From: Engelhardtia mirabilis
GTDB taxonomy: Bacteria; Planctomycetota; UBA1135; GCA-002686595
Length of the DNA stretch: 64,000 nt
Assembly (NCBI GenBank): GCA_007751255.1
Contig: CP036296.1
Span: 2,356,001 to 2,420,000 of the forward strand
Reading direction: 5' to 3'
Positions within the stretch are counted from its first letter, which is position 1, and each line of letters starts with the position of its first letter. The notes beneath the pieces are model-generated. The model did no database searches. It saw only the letters and a list, made by a program, of their open reading frames with translations, and was not told where the DNA came from. Of the stretch, positions 15,290-24,668 are shown piece after piece. The position numbers were made by a program, and so were the translations under genes.

Positions 15290-17910
15290 GCCCCGCCCTG
15301 CTGGATCGTCGTCAACGCAACGTCACCGGCGCCGGCTTGTTCCTGCTGCTCAGCCTGGCCCTGGTGGGCGTGGGCGCGCGCATGGGCACCCTGGCCCAGA
15401 CGGTTCCGACACCCGCCAAGCGGCTGACCCACGATCGCGGCGAGTTCAAGCAGCCGCCCTTCTTCACCCTGCTCGATCGAGACGGGCGCGCCCTGGCTCG
15501 ATCCCTGCCGACCTACGCCGTCGAAGCGTCGCTCTACAACCTGTGGCTCGGCCACACGCCGGAGCGGATCATCGACGGCCTGGCCGAGGCCCTCGACCTG
15601 GACGACGCGGGCCGCGACGAGCTGCGCGACACCATGCTCGACCTGGACCAGGCGGGGGAGCGGCGTGTCACGCGCTGGCCCTTGACCCAGGTCGAGGCCC
15701 TGGCCCTGTCCGAGTGGATCGGCGCCGGGGGCCCCGGCGACTCCGGACGGCCCGTGCCCGGTTTCCGACTCGAGCGGTACGCGCCCGATCCTGACGTGGC
15801 CGACGCGGTCGCGCTCCTGGCCGATGTGTCCGGCCCCTTCTTCGAGCTCGTCTGGCGGCCCCAGGTGGTGCTGTCGGAGGAGACTCGCGAGCGCGTCTGC
15901 TCCGAGCTCGATGGCATGCGCGGAGCGGCGGCCCGTTGGGTGCGCGTGCTCGGGCAGGGCCTGGCGCCCTTCTTCGAAGCGGCGCGCGAGAGGGAGCTGG
16001 CCCTGATGCGCGCCAAGGGTGAGGCCGACGCACCCCGCTACCACGTGCTCGCGGCGGACATCGCCCCCAGCCGTGGTCTGGCCGCCGAGCTGCGCTCCAT
16101 GCTGGTCGGCGACGCCAACGCTCCCGATCCCGACGAGTGGATCTTCGTCGGGCCCCTGCACGAGTGGGTCTTCGACGGCCTGATGCCCCGCCGCCACGCG
16201 GAGCTGGCCGCCCTGCTGCCCGTCGAGCACCTCGAGACGGTGCGCGCGTTGATCGAGTCCGAGGACATCTCGGCCTACCAGCTCTGGCTCCAACCCACCG
16301 CGGAGCGCGTCTATCCGTTGGGGGAGTCCGGCGTCGTCGGCTCCTGGGAGTGGTTGCCGCCGCTCGATCCCGAGCCCACCGTCGACGGGCGCGATCCCGA
16401 TCCGGTGCTGCGTCCTTCCCGCGGCCTGGAGCACCTCGGCTTCACGGTGTTGCGCGCGATCGAGCAGAGCGAGGGCCCCGAGATCCCCCTGGTGGAGGAC
16501 GGCCTGACCCTGCGCTTGGATCACCTCGTGGCTGGGGAAGGCGACGAGCTTCAGCGGCTCCTCTTGCGCCCGCGCCGACCGGGCACGCCGCGCGACTACT
16601 ACCTCGACCGCCGCGACGGCATCCATCCCGCCGAGCTCGAGACCACACTCGACCTGGACCTGCAGGCCTACCTCGGCCAACGCCTCCAGCGCGTGGTCGA
16701 GGGGCAGGACGCGGCCCTGGTCATGGCCGTGGCGATCGAGTTGGAGTCGCGCGAGGTCCTGGCCATGGACTGGCGCTCGAAGTACGGCTCGATCACCTTC
16801 CCGCCGCTGCAGCACGGCTTCACGCCCGGCTCGACCTTCAAGCTGGTGACGATGGCCCTGGCGCTGCAACAGGGAGTCGTCACGCCGAATGAGTTGATCA
16901 ACGTCGGCGAGGGGCAGTTCCAGGTGAGCCCGCCCGAGGGGCGTCGGGGCAGGGCCCGCATCATCCGCGAGGCCGAGGGCTTCGCGCGCGGCGTGATCAC
17001 GGCCGCCATGTGCGTGGCGCGCTCGTCCAACGCCGGCATGGTGCAGATCGGCCTGCGCGTCCCGGTCGCCGTGTGGAAGCGCGCCACCGCGGACCTCGGC
17101 TACGGCACCGCGGCATGTCCCGAGCTGCTCGCTTCGGGCCTGCTCAACGTCGACGGGCAGATCGGCGAGAGCGACACCCGCGGGGGCGACCCCTGGGAGC
17201 GCCGCCGCAGCCACGCCTCGGTCTCCTTCGGCGATTCGATCACGACCACACTGCTGCAGCACGCCGCGGCCATCTCGGCCCTGCTCGACGACGGCGCCTG
17301 GCGTCCACTGCGTTTCGCCCGCGGGCTCGAGGTCGATGACGGCTACCACGAGCTCGTCGACGCCCGCAGCTGCCAGGTCGTGCGCCCCGAGATCCCGGGT
17401 CAACTGCGCGCGATGATGGCCATGGGCGCCACGATCGGAACCGGCAAGGACCTCGTGCGTCCGGCCGGCTTGACCCTCTACAGCAAGACGGGCACGACGG
17501 AGAAGCTGGCCTTCGACGTCTGCGAGCACAAATACCGCAGCGAGTACTCCCACGCCCTCGAAACGGGCGCGGACTGGGACGACGCCGCGGTGCGCAGCCG
17601 ACTGCGCGGGGACTTCTCCCCGCGCCGGGCGTGCTACGTGCCTTCGATCGTCGTCATGGCCGCGCACCCGGAGACGGGGCGCGAGGTGCTGGTCATGCTG
17701 GTCGTGGACGACCCGCACGGCGACGAGAAGTTCGGCTCGAAGGTCGCGGGTCCCGCCGCGGTCGACGTTCTCTGCCGCGCGCTCGGACTGCGCGCGCCCT
17801 CCGAGCCGGTCGCGCAGGCGCAGGAGCAGCCGGTCCTCGATCTGGCCCCCGGCGCCGACTTGCCCTGGGCCCCCGCCGCCTCGGCCGCAGCGGAGGTTTC
17901 GCCGTGGTGA
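15286..17910 (+). CDS. ftsI: Class B penicillin-binding protein (FtsI/PBP3-like)
   Basis: A transpeptidase that crosslinks septal or elongation peptidoglycan, anchored by one N-terminal membrane helix (about residues 14-32). GTG 15286 overlaps ftsL as GTGA, giving 874 aa. The active-site motifs are complete: nucleophile STFK at 516-519, SSN at 580-582 and KTGT at 734-737. The N-terminal non-catalytic region is unusually long, near 480 residues, so the protein is some 250 aa longer than typical FtsI. A C-terminal tail of about 50 residues is Pro/Ala-rich. Its neighbours on both sides are dcw genes, and FtsW is its expected partner. Confidence 0.93.
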   Translation: MSPALLDRRQRNVTGAGLFLLLSLALVGVGARMGTLAQTVPTPAKRLTHDRGEFKQPPFFTLLDRDGRALARSLPTYAVEASLYNLWLGHTPERIIDGLAEALDLDDAGRDELRDTMLDLDQAGERRVTRWPLTQVEALALSEWIGAGGPGDSGRPVPGFRLERYAPDPDVADAVALLADVSGPFFELVWRPQVVLSEETRERVCSELDGMRGAAARWVRVLGQGLAPFFEAARERELALMRAKGEADAPRYHVLAADIAPSRGLAAELRSMLVGDANAPDPDEWIFVGPLHEWVFDGLMPRRHAELAALLPVEHLETVRALIESEDISAYQLWLQPTAERVYPLGESGVVGSWEWLPPLDPEPTVDGRDPDPVLRPSRGLEHLGFTVLRAIEQSEGPEIPLVEDGLTLRLDHLVAGEGDELQRLLLRPRRPGTPRDYYLDRRDGIHPAELETTLDLDLQAYLGQRLQRVVEGQDAALVMAVAIELESREVLAMDWRSKYGSITFPPLQHGFTPGSTFKLVTMALALQQGVVTPNELINVGEGQFQVSPPEGRRGRARIIREAEGFARGVITAAMCVARSSNAGMVQIGLRVPVAVWKRATADLGYGTAACPELLASGLLNVDGQIGESDTRGGDPWERRRSHASVSFGDSITTTLLQHAAAISALLDDGAWRPLRFARGLEVDDGYHELVDARSCQVVRPEIPGQLRAMMAMGATIGTGKDLVRPAGLTLYSKTGTTEKLAFDVCEHKYRSEYSHALETGADWDDAAVRSRLRGDFSPRRACYVPSIVVMAAHPETGREVLVMLVVDDPHGDEKFGSKVAGPAAVDVLCRALGLRAPSEPVAQAQEQPVLDLAPGADLPWAPAASAAAEVSPW

Positions 17911-19442
17911 ACCTCGGTCACCTCGTGCGCGACTTCGGCGGGCGCGCCGTGGGACTCGACGGGCCTGGCCCCGACGTGACCGACGTGCGCCTCGACAGCC
18001 GCCAGGTCACCGCCGGCGACCTGTTCGCGGCCCTGCCCGGTGCGGCCGCCGACGGGCTCAGCTTCGCGGGACAGGCCGTGGCCAACGGCGCCGTGGCGCT
18101 CCTCGCTCCCGAGGATGCGGGCGCGCACCTGGCCAGCGTCCCCGACCTGCGCGGCGTCCCGGTCTGGCTCCACGGCGAGGCCCGCCGCGCGGTGGGCGAG
18201 GCCGCCGCTCGCGTGCACGGCGACCCCTCGGCCAAGCTGGACGTGATCGCCGTCACGGGCACCAACGGCAAGACCACCGTGGCCTGGCTAGCCACGCAGT
18301 TGTTGCGGGCCGCCGGTCGCCGCCCGGCCTTCGTCGGCACGGTCGGACACGAGCTGAGCGCCGGGACCCTGGCGCCGACCCGCAACACCACCCCCGATGC
18401 CTGCGATCTGCAGCGGCTGTTGGCCGCGCACCTGGCGGCGGGGGGCGATTGCGTGGCCCTCGAGGCCAGCAGCCACGCCCTGGTCCAGGACCGCCTCGCC
18501 GGGTTGCACCTGGACGTGGCGATCTTCACCAACTTGACCCGCGACCACTTGGACTACCACGGCGACATGGCGAGCTACGCGGCCGCCAAGCGTCGCCTGT
18601 TCGAGTCCCTGCCCGAGGGCGGCACGGCGATCGTGCCGGCCACCGGGGAGTACGCGGAGTTCATGGCTCGCGCCGCCGCCGAGCGCGGCGCGCGGGTCAT
18701 CACGTACGGCATGGGGTCCCGAGCGGACCTGCGTGCCACTCGACTTGTCGTGTCGCCCGAAGGTTCCACCTTCGCCATCGCTGGAATGGGGATTCCAACA
18801 AGCTCGGATCTGGTCACTGTCTCCGGGCGACACAACGTCGAGAACGCACTGGCGGCATTCGCCGCCGTGCTGGTTACGGGAGCGAGCCCTGACGCGCTGC
18901 GTTCAGGGCTGCGTTCCTGTGACCCCACGGCCTCTCACGACCGAATCTCTCTCTCTCTGCCCCCGGGGCGTCTCGAGCGCGTCTCGGCCCCGGGGCACCC
19001 CTTCCGCGTGTTGGTGGACTACGCCCACACGCCGGACGCCCTGCGCGCGGTGCTGACGGCCCTGCGGGAGGAGCTGGATGCTGCGGGCGAAGGCCGGCTG
19101 ATCTGCGTCTTCGGCTGCGGCGGGAACCGCGATCGCGGCAAGCGAGCGCCCATGGGGAGCGTGGTGGGGGAGCTGTCCGACGTGGCCGTGTTGACCAGCG
19201 ACAACCCGCGCGGCGAGACGCCCGAGGCGATCATCGACGAGGTGCTCGAGGGCCTCGTCGGCGCCCAGACGGAGCTGTTGGTGGAGGTCGATCGCCGCGA
19301 TGCGATCGAGCGCGCCATCGGCCTCGCCCGGCCGTGCGACGCGGTGCTGATCGCCGGCAAGGGGCACGAGGACTACCAGATCCTGCCCACGGGCCGGATC
19401 GAGTTCGACGACCGCGCCGTGGCACGGGAGGTGCTCGGATGA
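17904..19442 (+). CDS. murE: UDP-MurNAc-tripeptide synthetase MurE (meso-DAP type)
   Basis: MurE is the cytoplasmic ligase that adds the third stem-peptide residue. The product is 512 aa from GTG 17904, seven bases after GGAGG; GTG 17907 is the alternative. DVRLDSRQV near residue 31 is the UDP-MurNAc end, the ATP loop is VTGTNGKTT (117-125), and TRNTTPD follows. DNPR at 433-436 is the specificity motif found in enzymes that add meso-diaminopimelate, so a DAP-type peptidoglycan is predicted. A stretch at about 18715-18955 has noticeably more A/T at third codon positions than the rest of the gene. It overlaps ftsI by seven bases. Confidence 0.95.
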   Translation: MVNLGHLVRDFGGRAVGLDGPGPDVTDVRLDSRQVTAGDLFAALPGAAADGLSFAGQAVANGAVALLAPEDAGAHLASVPDLRGVPVWLHGEARRAVGEAAARVHGDPSAKLDVIAVTGTNGKTTVAWLATQLLRAAGRRPAFVGTVGHELSAGTLAPTRNTTPDACDLQRLLAAHLAAGGDCVALEASSHALVQDRLAGLHLDVAIFTNLTRDHLDYHGDMASYAAAKRRLFESLPEGGTAIVPATGEYAEFMARAAAERGARVITYGMGSRADLRATRLVVSPEGSTFAIAGMGIPTSSDLVTVSGRHNVENALAAFAAVLVTGASPDALRSGLRSCDPTASHDRISLSLPPGRLERVSAPGHPFRVLVDYAHTPDALRAVLTALREELDAAGEGRLICVFGCGGNRDRGKRAPMGSVVGELSDVAVLTSDNPRGETPEAIIDEVLEGLVGAQTELLVEVDRRDAIERAIGLARPCDAVLIAGKGHEDYQILPTGRIEFDDRAVAREVLG

Positions 19443-20839
19443 TTCGACTGACTTTCAAGGAACTGCTCGCGGCCACCGGTGCACGGGAAGTTCGGCCGCA
19501 CCACGGCGAACCCATGGTCGGTGTCAGCACGGACTCCCGTTCCGTGCGACCTGGCGAGCTCTTCGTGGCCCTCTCCGGCCCCAACTTCGACGGCACGCGC
19601 TTCGCGCCCGGGGCCGCCGCGGCCGGCGCGGCCGCGCTGCTGGTGCGCGAGGGCGGCATGCTCGACCTCGAGGCCCTGCCGCCGGGCATCGGCGTCGCGG
19701 TGCACGACGACCCCCTGCGGGCTCTCGGTGACCTGGCGGCCTGGCATCGTTCGAGACTGAAGGCACCCGTGATCGCGATCACGGGTTCCTGCGGCAAGAC
19801 CTCCACCAAGAACATCCTGGCCCAACTGCTGCAGCAGGCGGGCGAGACCGTCGCCAGCCCCGGCTCGTTCAACAACGCCATCGGCGTGCCCCTGACCCTG
19901 TTCCTCGCCGACGAGGACACGGACTTCGTGGTGGTCGAGGTGGGGACCAGTGGACCGGGCGAGATCGCGGCCCTGTGCCGCATCGCGCGACCGGACGTGG
20001 GCCTCGTGACGAACGTGGGGGCCTCGCACCTGCTCGGGCTCGGCTCTGTCGACGGTGTGGCCGAAGAGAAGTCGGCCCTGCCGGCCAGCCTCTCCGACAC
20101 GGGCCTGCTGATCGTCAACGACGACTGCCGCTACTCGAAGCTGATGCGCTCGCGCAACCGCGGACGCACGATCGGGTTCAGCGTCGACGGCGACGGCGCC
20201 TCGGACCTGGACGCCACCGACGTGCTGTTCCACTCCGGAGGGACGAGCTTCCGACTGGACGGCGTCGAGGTGGCCTCGCCGCTCCTGGGGACGCACAACG
20301 TGCAGAACCTGCTGGCGGCTCTGGCCGTGTGCGACGGGCTGTCCGTCCCGCGCGCCAAGGTCCTGCCCGCGGTGCAGCGCCTGGCCGGCGCCCGTCGGCG
20401 CATGGAGCGCCACGAACTCGGTGAGCTGACCGTGTTCGACGATTCGTACAACTCGAACCCGTCCTCCGCCCTCGCCGCCGTGCGAGTGCTGGAGGGCCTG
20501 TTCGGCTATCGCCGCCGCGTGCTCGTGCTCGGGGACATGCTCGAGCTGGGGGAGCTCGCGGCTGAACTCCACCATCAGGTGGGAATGGAAGCGGCCCGCG
20601 CGGGCCTGGAAGTAGTCGTCGCCGTGGGGGAATTGGCGAAGGCTGCTGCAGCGGGCGCGCTCGAGGGAGGGATGCCACCGGAGGCGGTGCACCACCTCGA
20701 GCGCGCCGAGGATGCGGCGCGCGTCGTGCCGGACCTGGTCCGGCACGGCGACGCCGTCCTCGTCAAGGCCAGCCGCGCGCTGGCCCTCGAACGCGTCGTC
20801 GACGCGCTCATCGCTCGCCACCGCCGCGAGGCCTGCTGA
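19439..20839 (+). CDS. murF: UDP-MurNAc-tripeptide:D-Ala-D-Ala ligase MurF
   Basis: MurF joins D-Ala-D-Ala to UDP-MurNAc-tripeptide, completing the cytoplasmic precursor. 466 aa; the ATG start overlaps murE as ATGA. TDSRSVRPGELF (residues 31-42) is the substrate-binding N-domain motif, ITGSCGKTSTK (114-124) the ATP loop, and EVGTSGPGEIAAL and DDSYNSNPSSALAA the central and C-terminal signatures. Length and domain order are normal. The ligase for D-Ala-D-Ala itself (ddl) is not in this window. Confidence 0.95.
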   Translation: MIRLTFKELLAATGAREVRPHHGEPMVGVSTDSRSVRPGELFVALSGPNFDGTRFAPGAAAAGAAALLVREGGMLDLEALPPGIGVAVHDDPLRALGDLAAWHRSRLKAPVIAITGSCGKTSTKNILAQLLQQAGETVASPGSFNNAIGVPLTLFLADEDTDFVVVEVGTSGPGEIAALCRIARPDVGLVTNVGASHLLGLGSVDGVAEEKSALPASLSDTGLLIVNDDCRYSKLMRSRNRGRTIGFSVDGDGASDLDATDVLFHSGGTSFRLDGVEVASPLLGTHNVQNLLAALAVCDGLSVPRAKVLPAVQRLAGARRRMERHELGELTVFDDSYNSNPSSALAAVRVLEGLFGYRRRVLVLGDMLELGELAAELHHQVGMEAARAGLEVVVAVGELAKAAAAGALEGGMPPEAVHHLERAEDAARVVPDLVRHGDAVLVKASRALALERVVDALIARHRREAC

Positions 20840-20840
20840 A

Positions 20841-21989
20841 ATGCTCGCGGAACTGCTCGGTCGCCTGTTCGGCTACTCGCTGTTCGACTACCTGTCGTTC
20901 CGCACGGCCATGGCGGCCATGACGGCGTTCGCCCTGGCGCTGATCACCGGGGGTCCGACGATCGCCTGGCTGCGCGCGCGCAGCGTGCGCGACAACGTCG
21001 ACACGAGTGGTTCCGCGGACCTGGCCGAGAAGGCTCGGCAGGGCGGCAAGAACGACACCACCACGATGGGCGGGGCCTTCCTGATCGTCTCGCTCCTGGC
21101 GGCGGTGCTGCTGTGGGCGGACGTGACCTCGATGCCGGTCGTGCTGGCGGTGGTGCTGACCGCCGGCCTGGGCGCCGTGGGCTTCGTGGACGACTACCGC
21201 AAGCTGACCGAGCCCGAGAGCCGCGGCCTGACGCGTCGGGCCAAGCTGGTGGGCATGAGCGTGGTCACCCTGGCGGTGCTGGTGGCCCTGGTCCAGTTCG
21301 CCCTGCTGCGCGAGAGCGAGACCCTGCTTGCGCTCTATCCGCCCCTGTTCAAGGACGCGCGCATCGACTTCCTGGCCTGGGGTCCCTTGGGCTTGGTGGT
21401 CTTCGTCGGCTTCCAGTGGCTGGTGGTGGTGGGCACCGCCAACGCCGCCAACATCGTCGACGGTCTCGACGGCCTGGCAGCCGGCTGCATGGCCATCTCG
21501 GGCCTCGCGCTGACCCTGTTCTGCTACGTCACCGGTCGCGCCGACTGGACCGCCTACCTGAGCCTGCCCCACGTGCCCGCCGCCGGCGACATGGCCGTGG
21601 TCGGTGGGGCCCTGTGCGGCGCGTGCCTCGGTTTCCTGTGGTTCAACGCCTACCCGGCCAAGGTCTTCATGGGCGACTCCGGCTCGCTGCCCCTGGGCGG
21701 CCTGTTGGCCTGGATGGCCGTGGTCTCGAAGCAGGAGCTGGTGCTGCCCCTGATCGCGATCGTGCTGGTGGTCGACCTGGGCTCGTCTTGGTTGCAGACC
21801 TTCTGGTACCGCCGCTCGGGCGGCCGCCGCATCTTCACCTGCGCGCCCGTCCACCACGGCCTTCAGCTCTACGGCGGCGTCTTCAAGCGGCGCGCCGAGG
21901 GCATCCACGAAGTCACCGTCGTGATCCGCTTCTGGATCCTGGCGATCGTCGGCGCTCTCGCGAGCCTGGCCCTCTTGAAGGTGCGCTGA
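20841..21989 (+). CDS. mraY: Phospho-N-acetylmuramoyl-pentapeptide transferase MraY
   Basis: MraY transfers phospho-MurNAc-pentapeptide to undecaprenyl phosphate to give lipid I. 382 aa, polytopic, ATG one base after the murF stop. Conserved residues: ARQGGKNDTTTMGG near 65-78, the catalytic aspartates in GFVDDYRK (117-118), NAANIVDGLDGLAAG (201-215), FMGDSGSLPLGG, and HHGLQL in place of the more usual HHHYEL. The last change is in a cytoplasmic loop and still keeps two histidines. The gene is followed directly by ftsW; murD, which normally separates them, is absent. Confidence 0.95.
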   Translation: MLAELLGRLFGYSLFDYLSFRTAMAAMTAFALALITGGPTIAWLRARSVRDNVDTSGSADLAEKARQGGKNDTTTMGGAFLIVSLLAAVLLWADVTSMPVVLAVVLTAGLGAVGFVDDYRKLTEPESRGLTRRAKLVGMSVVTLAVLVALVQFALLRESETLLALYPPLFKDARIDFLAWGPLGLVVFVGFQWLVVVGTANAANIVDGLDGLAAGCMAISGLALTLFCYVTGRADWTAYLSLPHVPAAGDMAVVGGALCGACLGFLWFNAYPAKVFMGDSGSLPLGGLLAWMAVVSKQELVLPLIAIVLVVDLGSSWLQTFWYRRSGGRRIFTCAPVHHGLQLYGGVFKRRAEGIHEVTVVIRFWILAIVGALASLALLKVR

Positions 21990-23177
21990 ATGGTCCGCGT
22001 GCCCCTCCCCAGGTCGCGCCGCGACCCCGCCGCCGACAGCGGTCTGAAGCAGCTTCGCATCGGCGACGTGCTCCAGAGCGTCGTGCGGCATGTTGAGGAC
22101 GCCGACCCCTCGCGGCCGGCCCGGCGCCTGTTCGCGGTGACCCTGGCGCTGCTGGGCTTCGGCCTGGTACTCCAGGCCAGCCACGCCGCGACGACCCTGG
22201 GCCCGGGTCAGTTCCGCGTGGACCTGCTCTGGGAGGTCGCCTTCCGCTCCGTGGCACTGGGTGTGCTGCTGGTCGCCGCCATGGTCGGTCCCGCGCGCCT
22301 GCGCCCGCTCTTGCCCCTGGTGATCTGTGGCGCCATCGCGCTGCTCGTCTGCGTCTGGGTGCCCGGCCTCGAGGCCCCCTACAACGGCGCCCACCGCTGG
22401 GTGCACCTGGGTTTCAGCCTGCAACCGTCGGAGCTGGCGCGCGTGGCGCTGATCCTGTGGATCGCCGATCGCACGGCCAAGATGGGGGACAAGGGGCGCA
22501 CCTACGGTCGCCCTGTCTTCAAGACCCTGGCCCTGGTGACCCTCTTCGCGGGCCTGATCGGCCGTCAACCCGACCTGGGCGGGGCGCTGGTCCTTCTGAT
22601 CTGCGCCTTCGCGACCATGTGGGAGGGCGGCGTGGACATCAAGCGCGCCGGTGCGCCCTTCCTGCTGCTGGTCGCCACGGTCTTCGGCTTCGTCGCCGCC
22701 GTGCGCCCCTACGTCCGCAGCCGCCTGGGCATGTGGTTCGGGGACGTCCAGAACGACCAGGTCGCCGCCAGCATCGAGGCCCTCTCGAACGCCGGGCCGG
22801 TGGGCACGGGTCTCGGCCTGGGCGTGCTTCGCAACCAGGGCTTCCACTACAACGACTCGGACTTCGTCTTCGCTCTGGTGGCGGAGGAGTTCGGTTGGTT
22901 CGGCATGGCCCTCGTGCTGCTGTTGCTGTTGGCCTTCCTGGCCTTCGCGCTGCAGCTCGTGGCCTCGATCCGCGATCGGTTCTGCGCGACCGCCGCATTC
23001 GGGCTGTGTATCTCGGTCCTGTTCCAGGCCCTTGTACACGTCCAGGTCGTCGCCGGAGTCGCGCCCCCCAAGGGAATGACGTTGCCGTTCTTGAGTGACG
23101 GCGGCACATCGTTGATCGTGTCCTCACTAGCGGTCGGTCTCGCCATAGGCGCCGGTCGCAGACACCGCACGGAGTGA
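21990..23177 (+). CDS. ftsW: SEDS family peptidoglycan glycosyltransferase FtsW/RodA
   Basis: SEDS proteins polymerise lipid II into glycan strands with a class B PBP partner. 395 aa; ATG abuts the mraY stop. About ten membrane segments follow a 45-residue cytoplasmic N-terminus. Conserved features: GAHRWVHLGFSLQPSELARV, RQPDLGGALVLL (with the functional Asp), NDSDFVFALVAEEFGWFG, and PPKGMTLPFLSDGGTSLI near the C-terminus, where SDGGTS replaces the common SYGGSS. Called FtsW because of its dcw position; RodA cannot be excluded by sequence alone. The final 200 bases show relaxed codon bias. Confidence 0.92.
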   Translation: MVRVPLPRSRRDPAADSGLKQLRIGDVLQSVVRHVEDADPSRPARRLFAVTLALLGFGLVLQASHAATTLGPGQFRVDLLWEVAFRSVALGVLLVAAMVGPARLRPLLPLVICGAIALLVCVWVPGLEAPYNGAHRWVHLGFSLQPSELARVALILWIADRTAKMGDKGRTYGRPVFKTLALVTLFAGLIGRQPDLGGALVLLICAFATMWEGGVDIKRAGAPFLLLVATVFGFVAAVRPYVRSRLGMWFGDVQNDQVAASIEALSNAGPVGTGLGLGVLRNQGFHYNDSDFVFALVAEEFGWFGMALVLLLLLAFLAFALQLVASIRDRFCATAAFGLCISVLFQALVHVQVVAGVAPPKGMTLPFLSDGGTSLIVSSLAVGLAIGAGRRHRTE

Positions 23178-23183
23178 AATCAG

Positions 23184-24329
23184 ATGCAGGAGATCGAACG
23201 CTACGGACTGATCACGCTGCTCTTCCTCGTCGTCTCGGCGGTGGCCGTCTCCCTGTGGGACGGCTCCGACTCGAACGCGACGAGCGAGGGCGGGCCCCTG
23301 CCCCTCGTGGCTGACGTCGACCAGGCCCAGGTGGGCCGGGACTCGGCGGCGCGCGAGAACCGGCGTCGGGAGAGCGAGCGCCTCACCAGTGGGGCGCCGG
23401 TCGCTGAGCCCACGGGCCCCGCCGGCAACGCGAGTGCCCAGACCCGCGGAACGGCCGCAACGGCCGCAACGGGCGCGGGAGAGGAGCGGGGCCAGCGCGG
23501 ACCTGGCGCGGCCGATTCCGAGGCCAACCGCCTGGCCAACGCCAGATCCGCGGGTGCGGTGCCCCAGGACGGGAGCAGGGGCGAGGCGCCGAGCCCGACT
23601 TGGTCGCCGGACGGCCGTCGCTTGACCCCGGCCGATGCCGACAAGGACCCGGCCCCGACCGCGTCGGAGCGCGAGGCACTCCTGGCCGCCCGAGCTGCCG
23701 CCGAATCGAACCGGACCGGCGACCGACGGGAAGGTCCCGTGTCTCCGGTGGGCGATGGCACTGTCGAGCGCCCGGGCGCCCGGAAGACCGCGGGAGCCCA
23801 TGGCCTCGGGGGTGCCGCCAACGCGCCGCTGCAGGTCAAGCTGCCCGAGGGGGAGACCCTCTCCCACCTGGCCCAGCGCTACCTGGGCAAGGCTTCGCGC
23901 TGGCAGGAGATCGCTGCGGCCAACCCGACCCTGAACCCTGACAACGTGTTGGCGGGCACCCTGGTCACGATCCCGCGCACGGACGATTCCGTCCCCGCGG
24001 CAGCCCCGTCTTCATCCGGCAGGGACGCCGATTCCAAGTCGGCCGAGCCGAGTGCGTCCCTCGCCGAATCGGCGCGGGCCAAGACGGCAGCCGCCGACAA
24101 GGCCCAAGGCGCGGGCATGCCGTCCGGGACCCGCGCCTATGTGGTGGCCCGTGGCGACAGCGCCTGGAAGATCGCGGAGCGCGAGTTGGGCAGCGGCGCT
24201 CGCTACGTCGAGTTGGCCGCCCTCAACCCGAGCCTGAACCTCGATCGCCTGACCGAGGGCGCGACGCTCTACCTGCCGCTGGGGGCCGTGGCCTCGAATG
24301 GTCCCGGACGACGGAGCGGCGTCCGATGA
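23184..24329 (+). CDS. Membrane-anchored protein with two LysM domains
   Basis: A probable peptidoglycan-binding protein of 381 aa. Residues about 8-25 (LITLLFLVVSAVAVSLW) form a single membrane anchor. Residues 30-210 are low-complexity, rich in Ala, Gly, Arg and Pro, likely a periplasmic linker. Two LysM-type modules follow: one around residues 215-265 (LPEGETLSHLAQRYLG, NPTLNPDNVLAGTLVTIP) and one around 315-370 (VVARGDSAWKIAERELG, NPSLNLDRLTEGATLYLP). LysM modules bind N-acetylglucosamine in glycans. It is inserted in the dcw cluster between ftsW and murG, where E. coli has no such gene, so a role at the site of wall synthesis is plausible. Confidence 0.8.
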   Translation: MQEIERYGLITLLFLVVSAVAVSLWDGSDSNATSEGGPLPLVADVDQAQVGRDSAARENRRRESERLTSGAPVAEPTGPAGNASAQTRGTAATAATGAGEERGQRGPGAADSEANRLANARSAGAVPQDGSRGEAPSPTWSPDGRRLTPADADKDPAPTASEREALLAARAAAESNRTGDRREGPVSPVGDGTVERPGARKTAGAHGLGGAANAPLQVKLPEGETLSHLAQRYLGKASRWQEIAAANPTLNPDNVLAGTLVTIPRTDDSVPAAAPSSSGRDADSKSAEPSASLAESARAKTAAADKAQGAGMPSGTRAYVVARGDSAWKIAERELGSGARYVELAALNPSLNLDRLTEGATLYLPLGAVASNGPGRRSGVR

Positions 24330-24613
24330 GCCGAGGGCTCCTGACCGTCCTGCTGCTCGGTAGTGCGGCTGTGGTCGGCGCTCACCTGGGATCCTCGATC
24401 GACTCGGCCGCCGGCGCCGTGGCGCGGGCGATCGAAGTCGGTCGCGGTTCCACCGCCCTGATCGACGCGGCCCAGGCCCTGGGGCTCGGCGACGATCCCT
24501 CGGCGGCCGATGCGTCGGGGATCGAGGGCGTCGGAGCCGTCCTGATCGCTACCGAGGGCGAGAACGAGACGATCCTCGTCGCCAGCGCAGTAGAGCTCGA
24601 CGGCCAGGGGTGA
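24326..24613 (+). CDS. Small exported or membrane protein in the dcw cluster
   Basis: A 95-aa protein whose ATG overlaps the LysM gene stop as ATGA, implying co-translation. The N-terminus (LLTVLLLGSAAVVGAHLG) is a signal peptide or membrane anchor. The remainder is Ala/Gly-rich with one predicted helix (AAGAVARAIEVGRG). No family was recognised. Its position suggests a small partner of the LysM protein or of the wall synthase complex; this is only context. Confidence 0.6.
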   Translation: MSRGLLTVLLLGSAAVVGAHLGSSIDSAAGAVARAIEVGRGSTALIDAAQALGLGDDPSAADASGIEGVGAVLIATEGENETILVASAVELDGQG

Positions 24614-24668
24614 GTATCGTCGTGGCTTCGCAGCGCGCAGGCCACACCGAGACGCCCCCCCTCCGTCC

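Noticed and set aside
15223-17718. 831-codon minus-strand frame opposite ftsI
   Set aside because: No recognisable motif, and ftsI has a full set of transpeptidase motifs on the plus strand.
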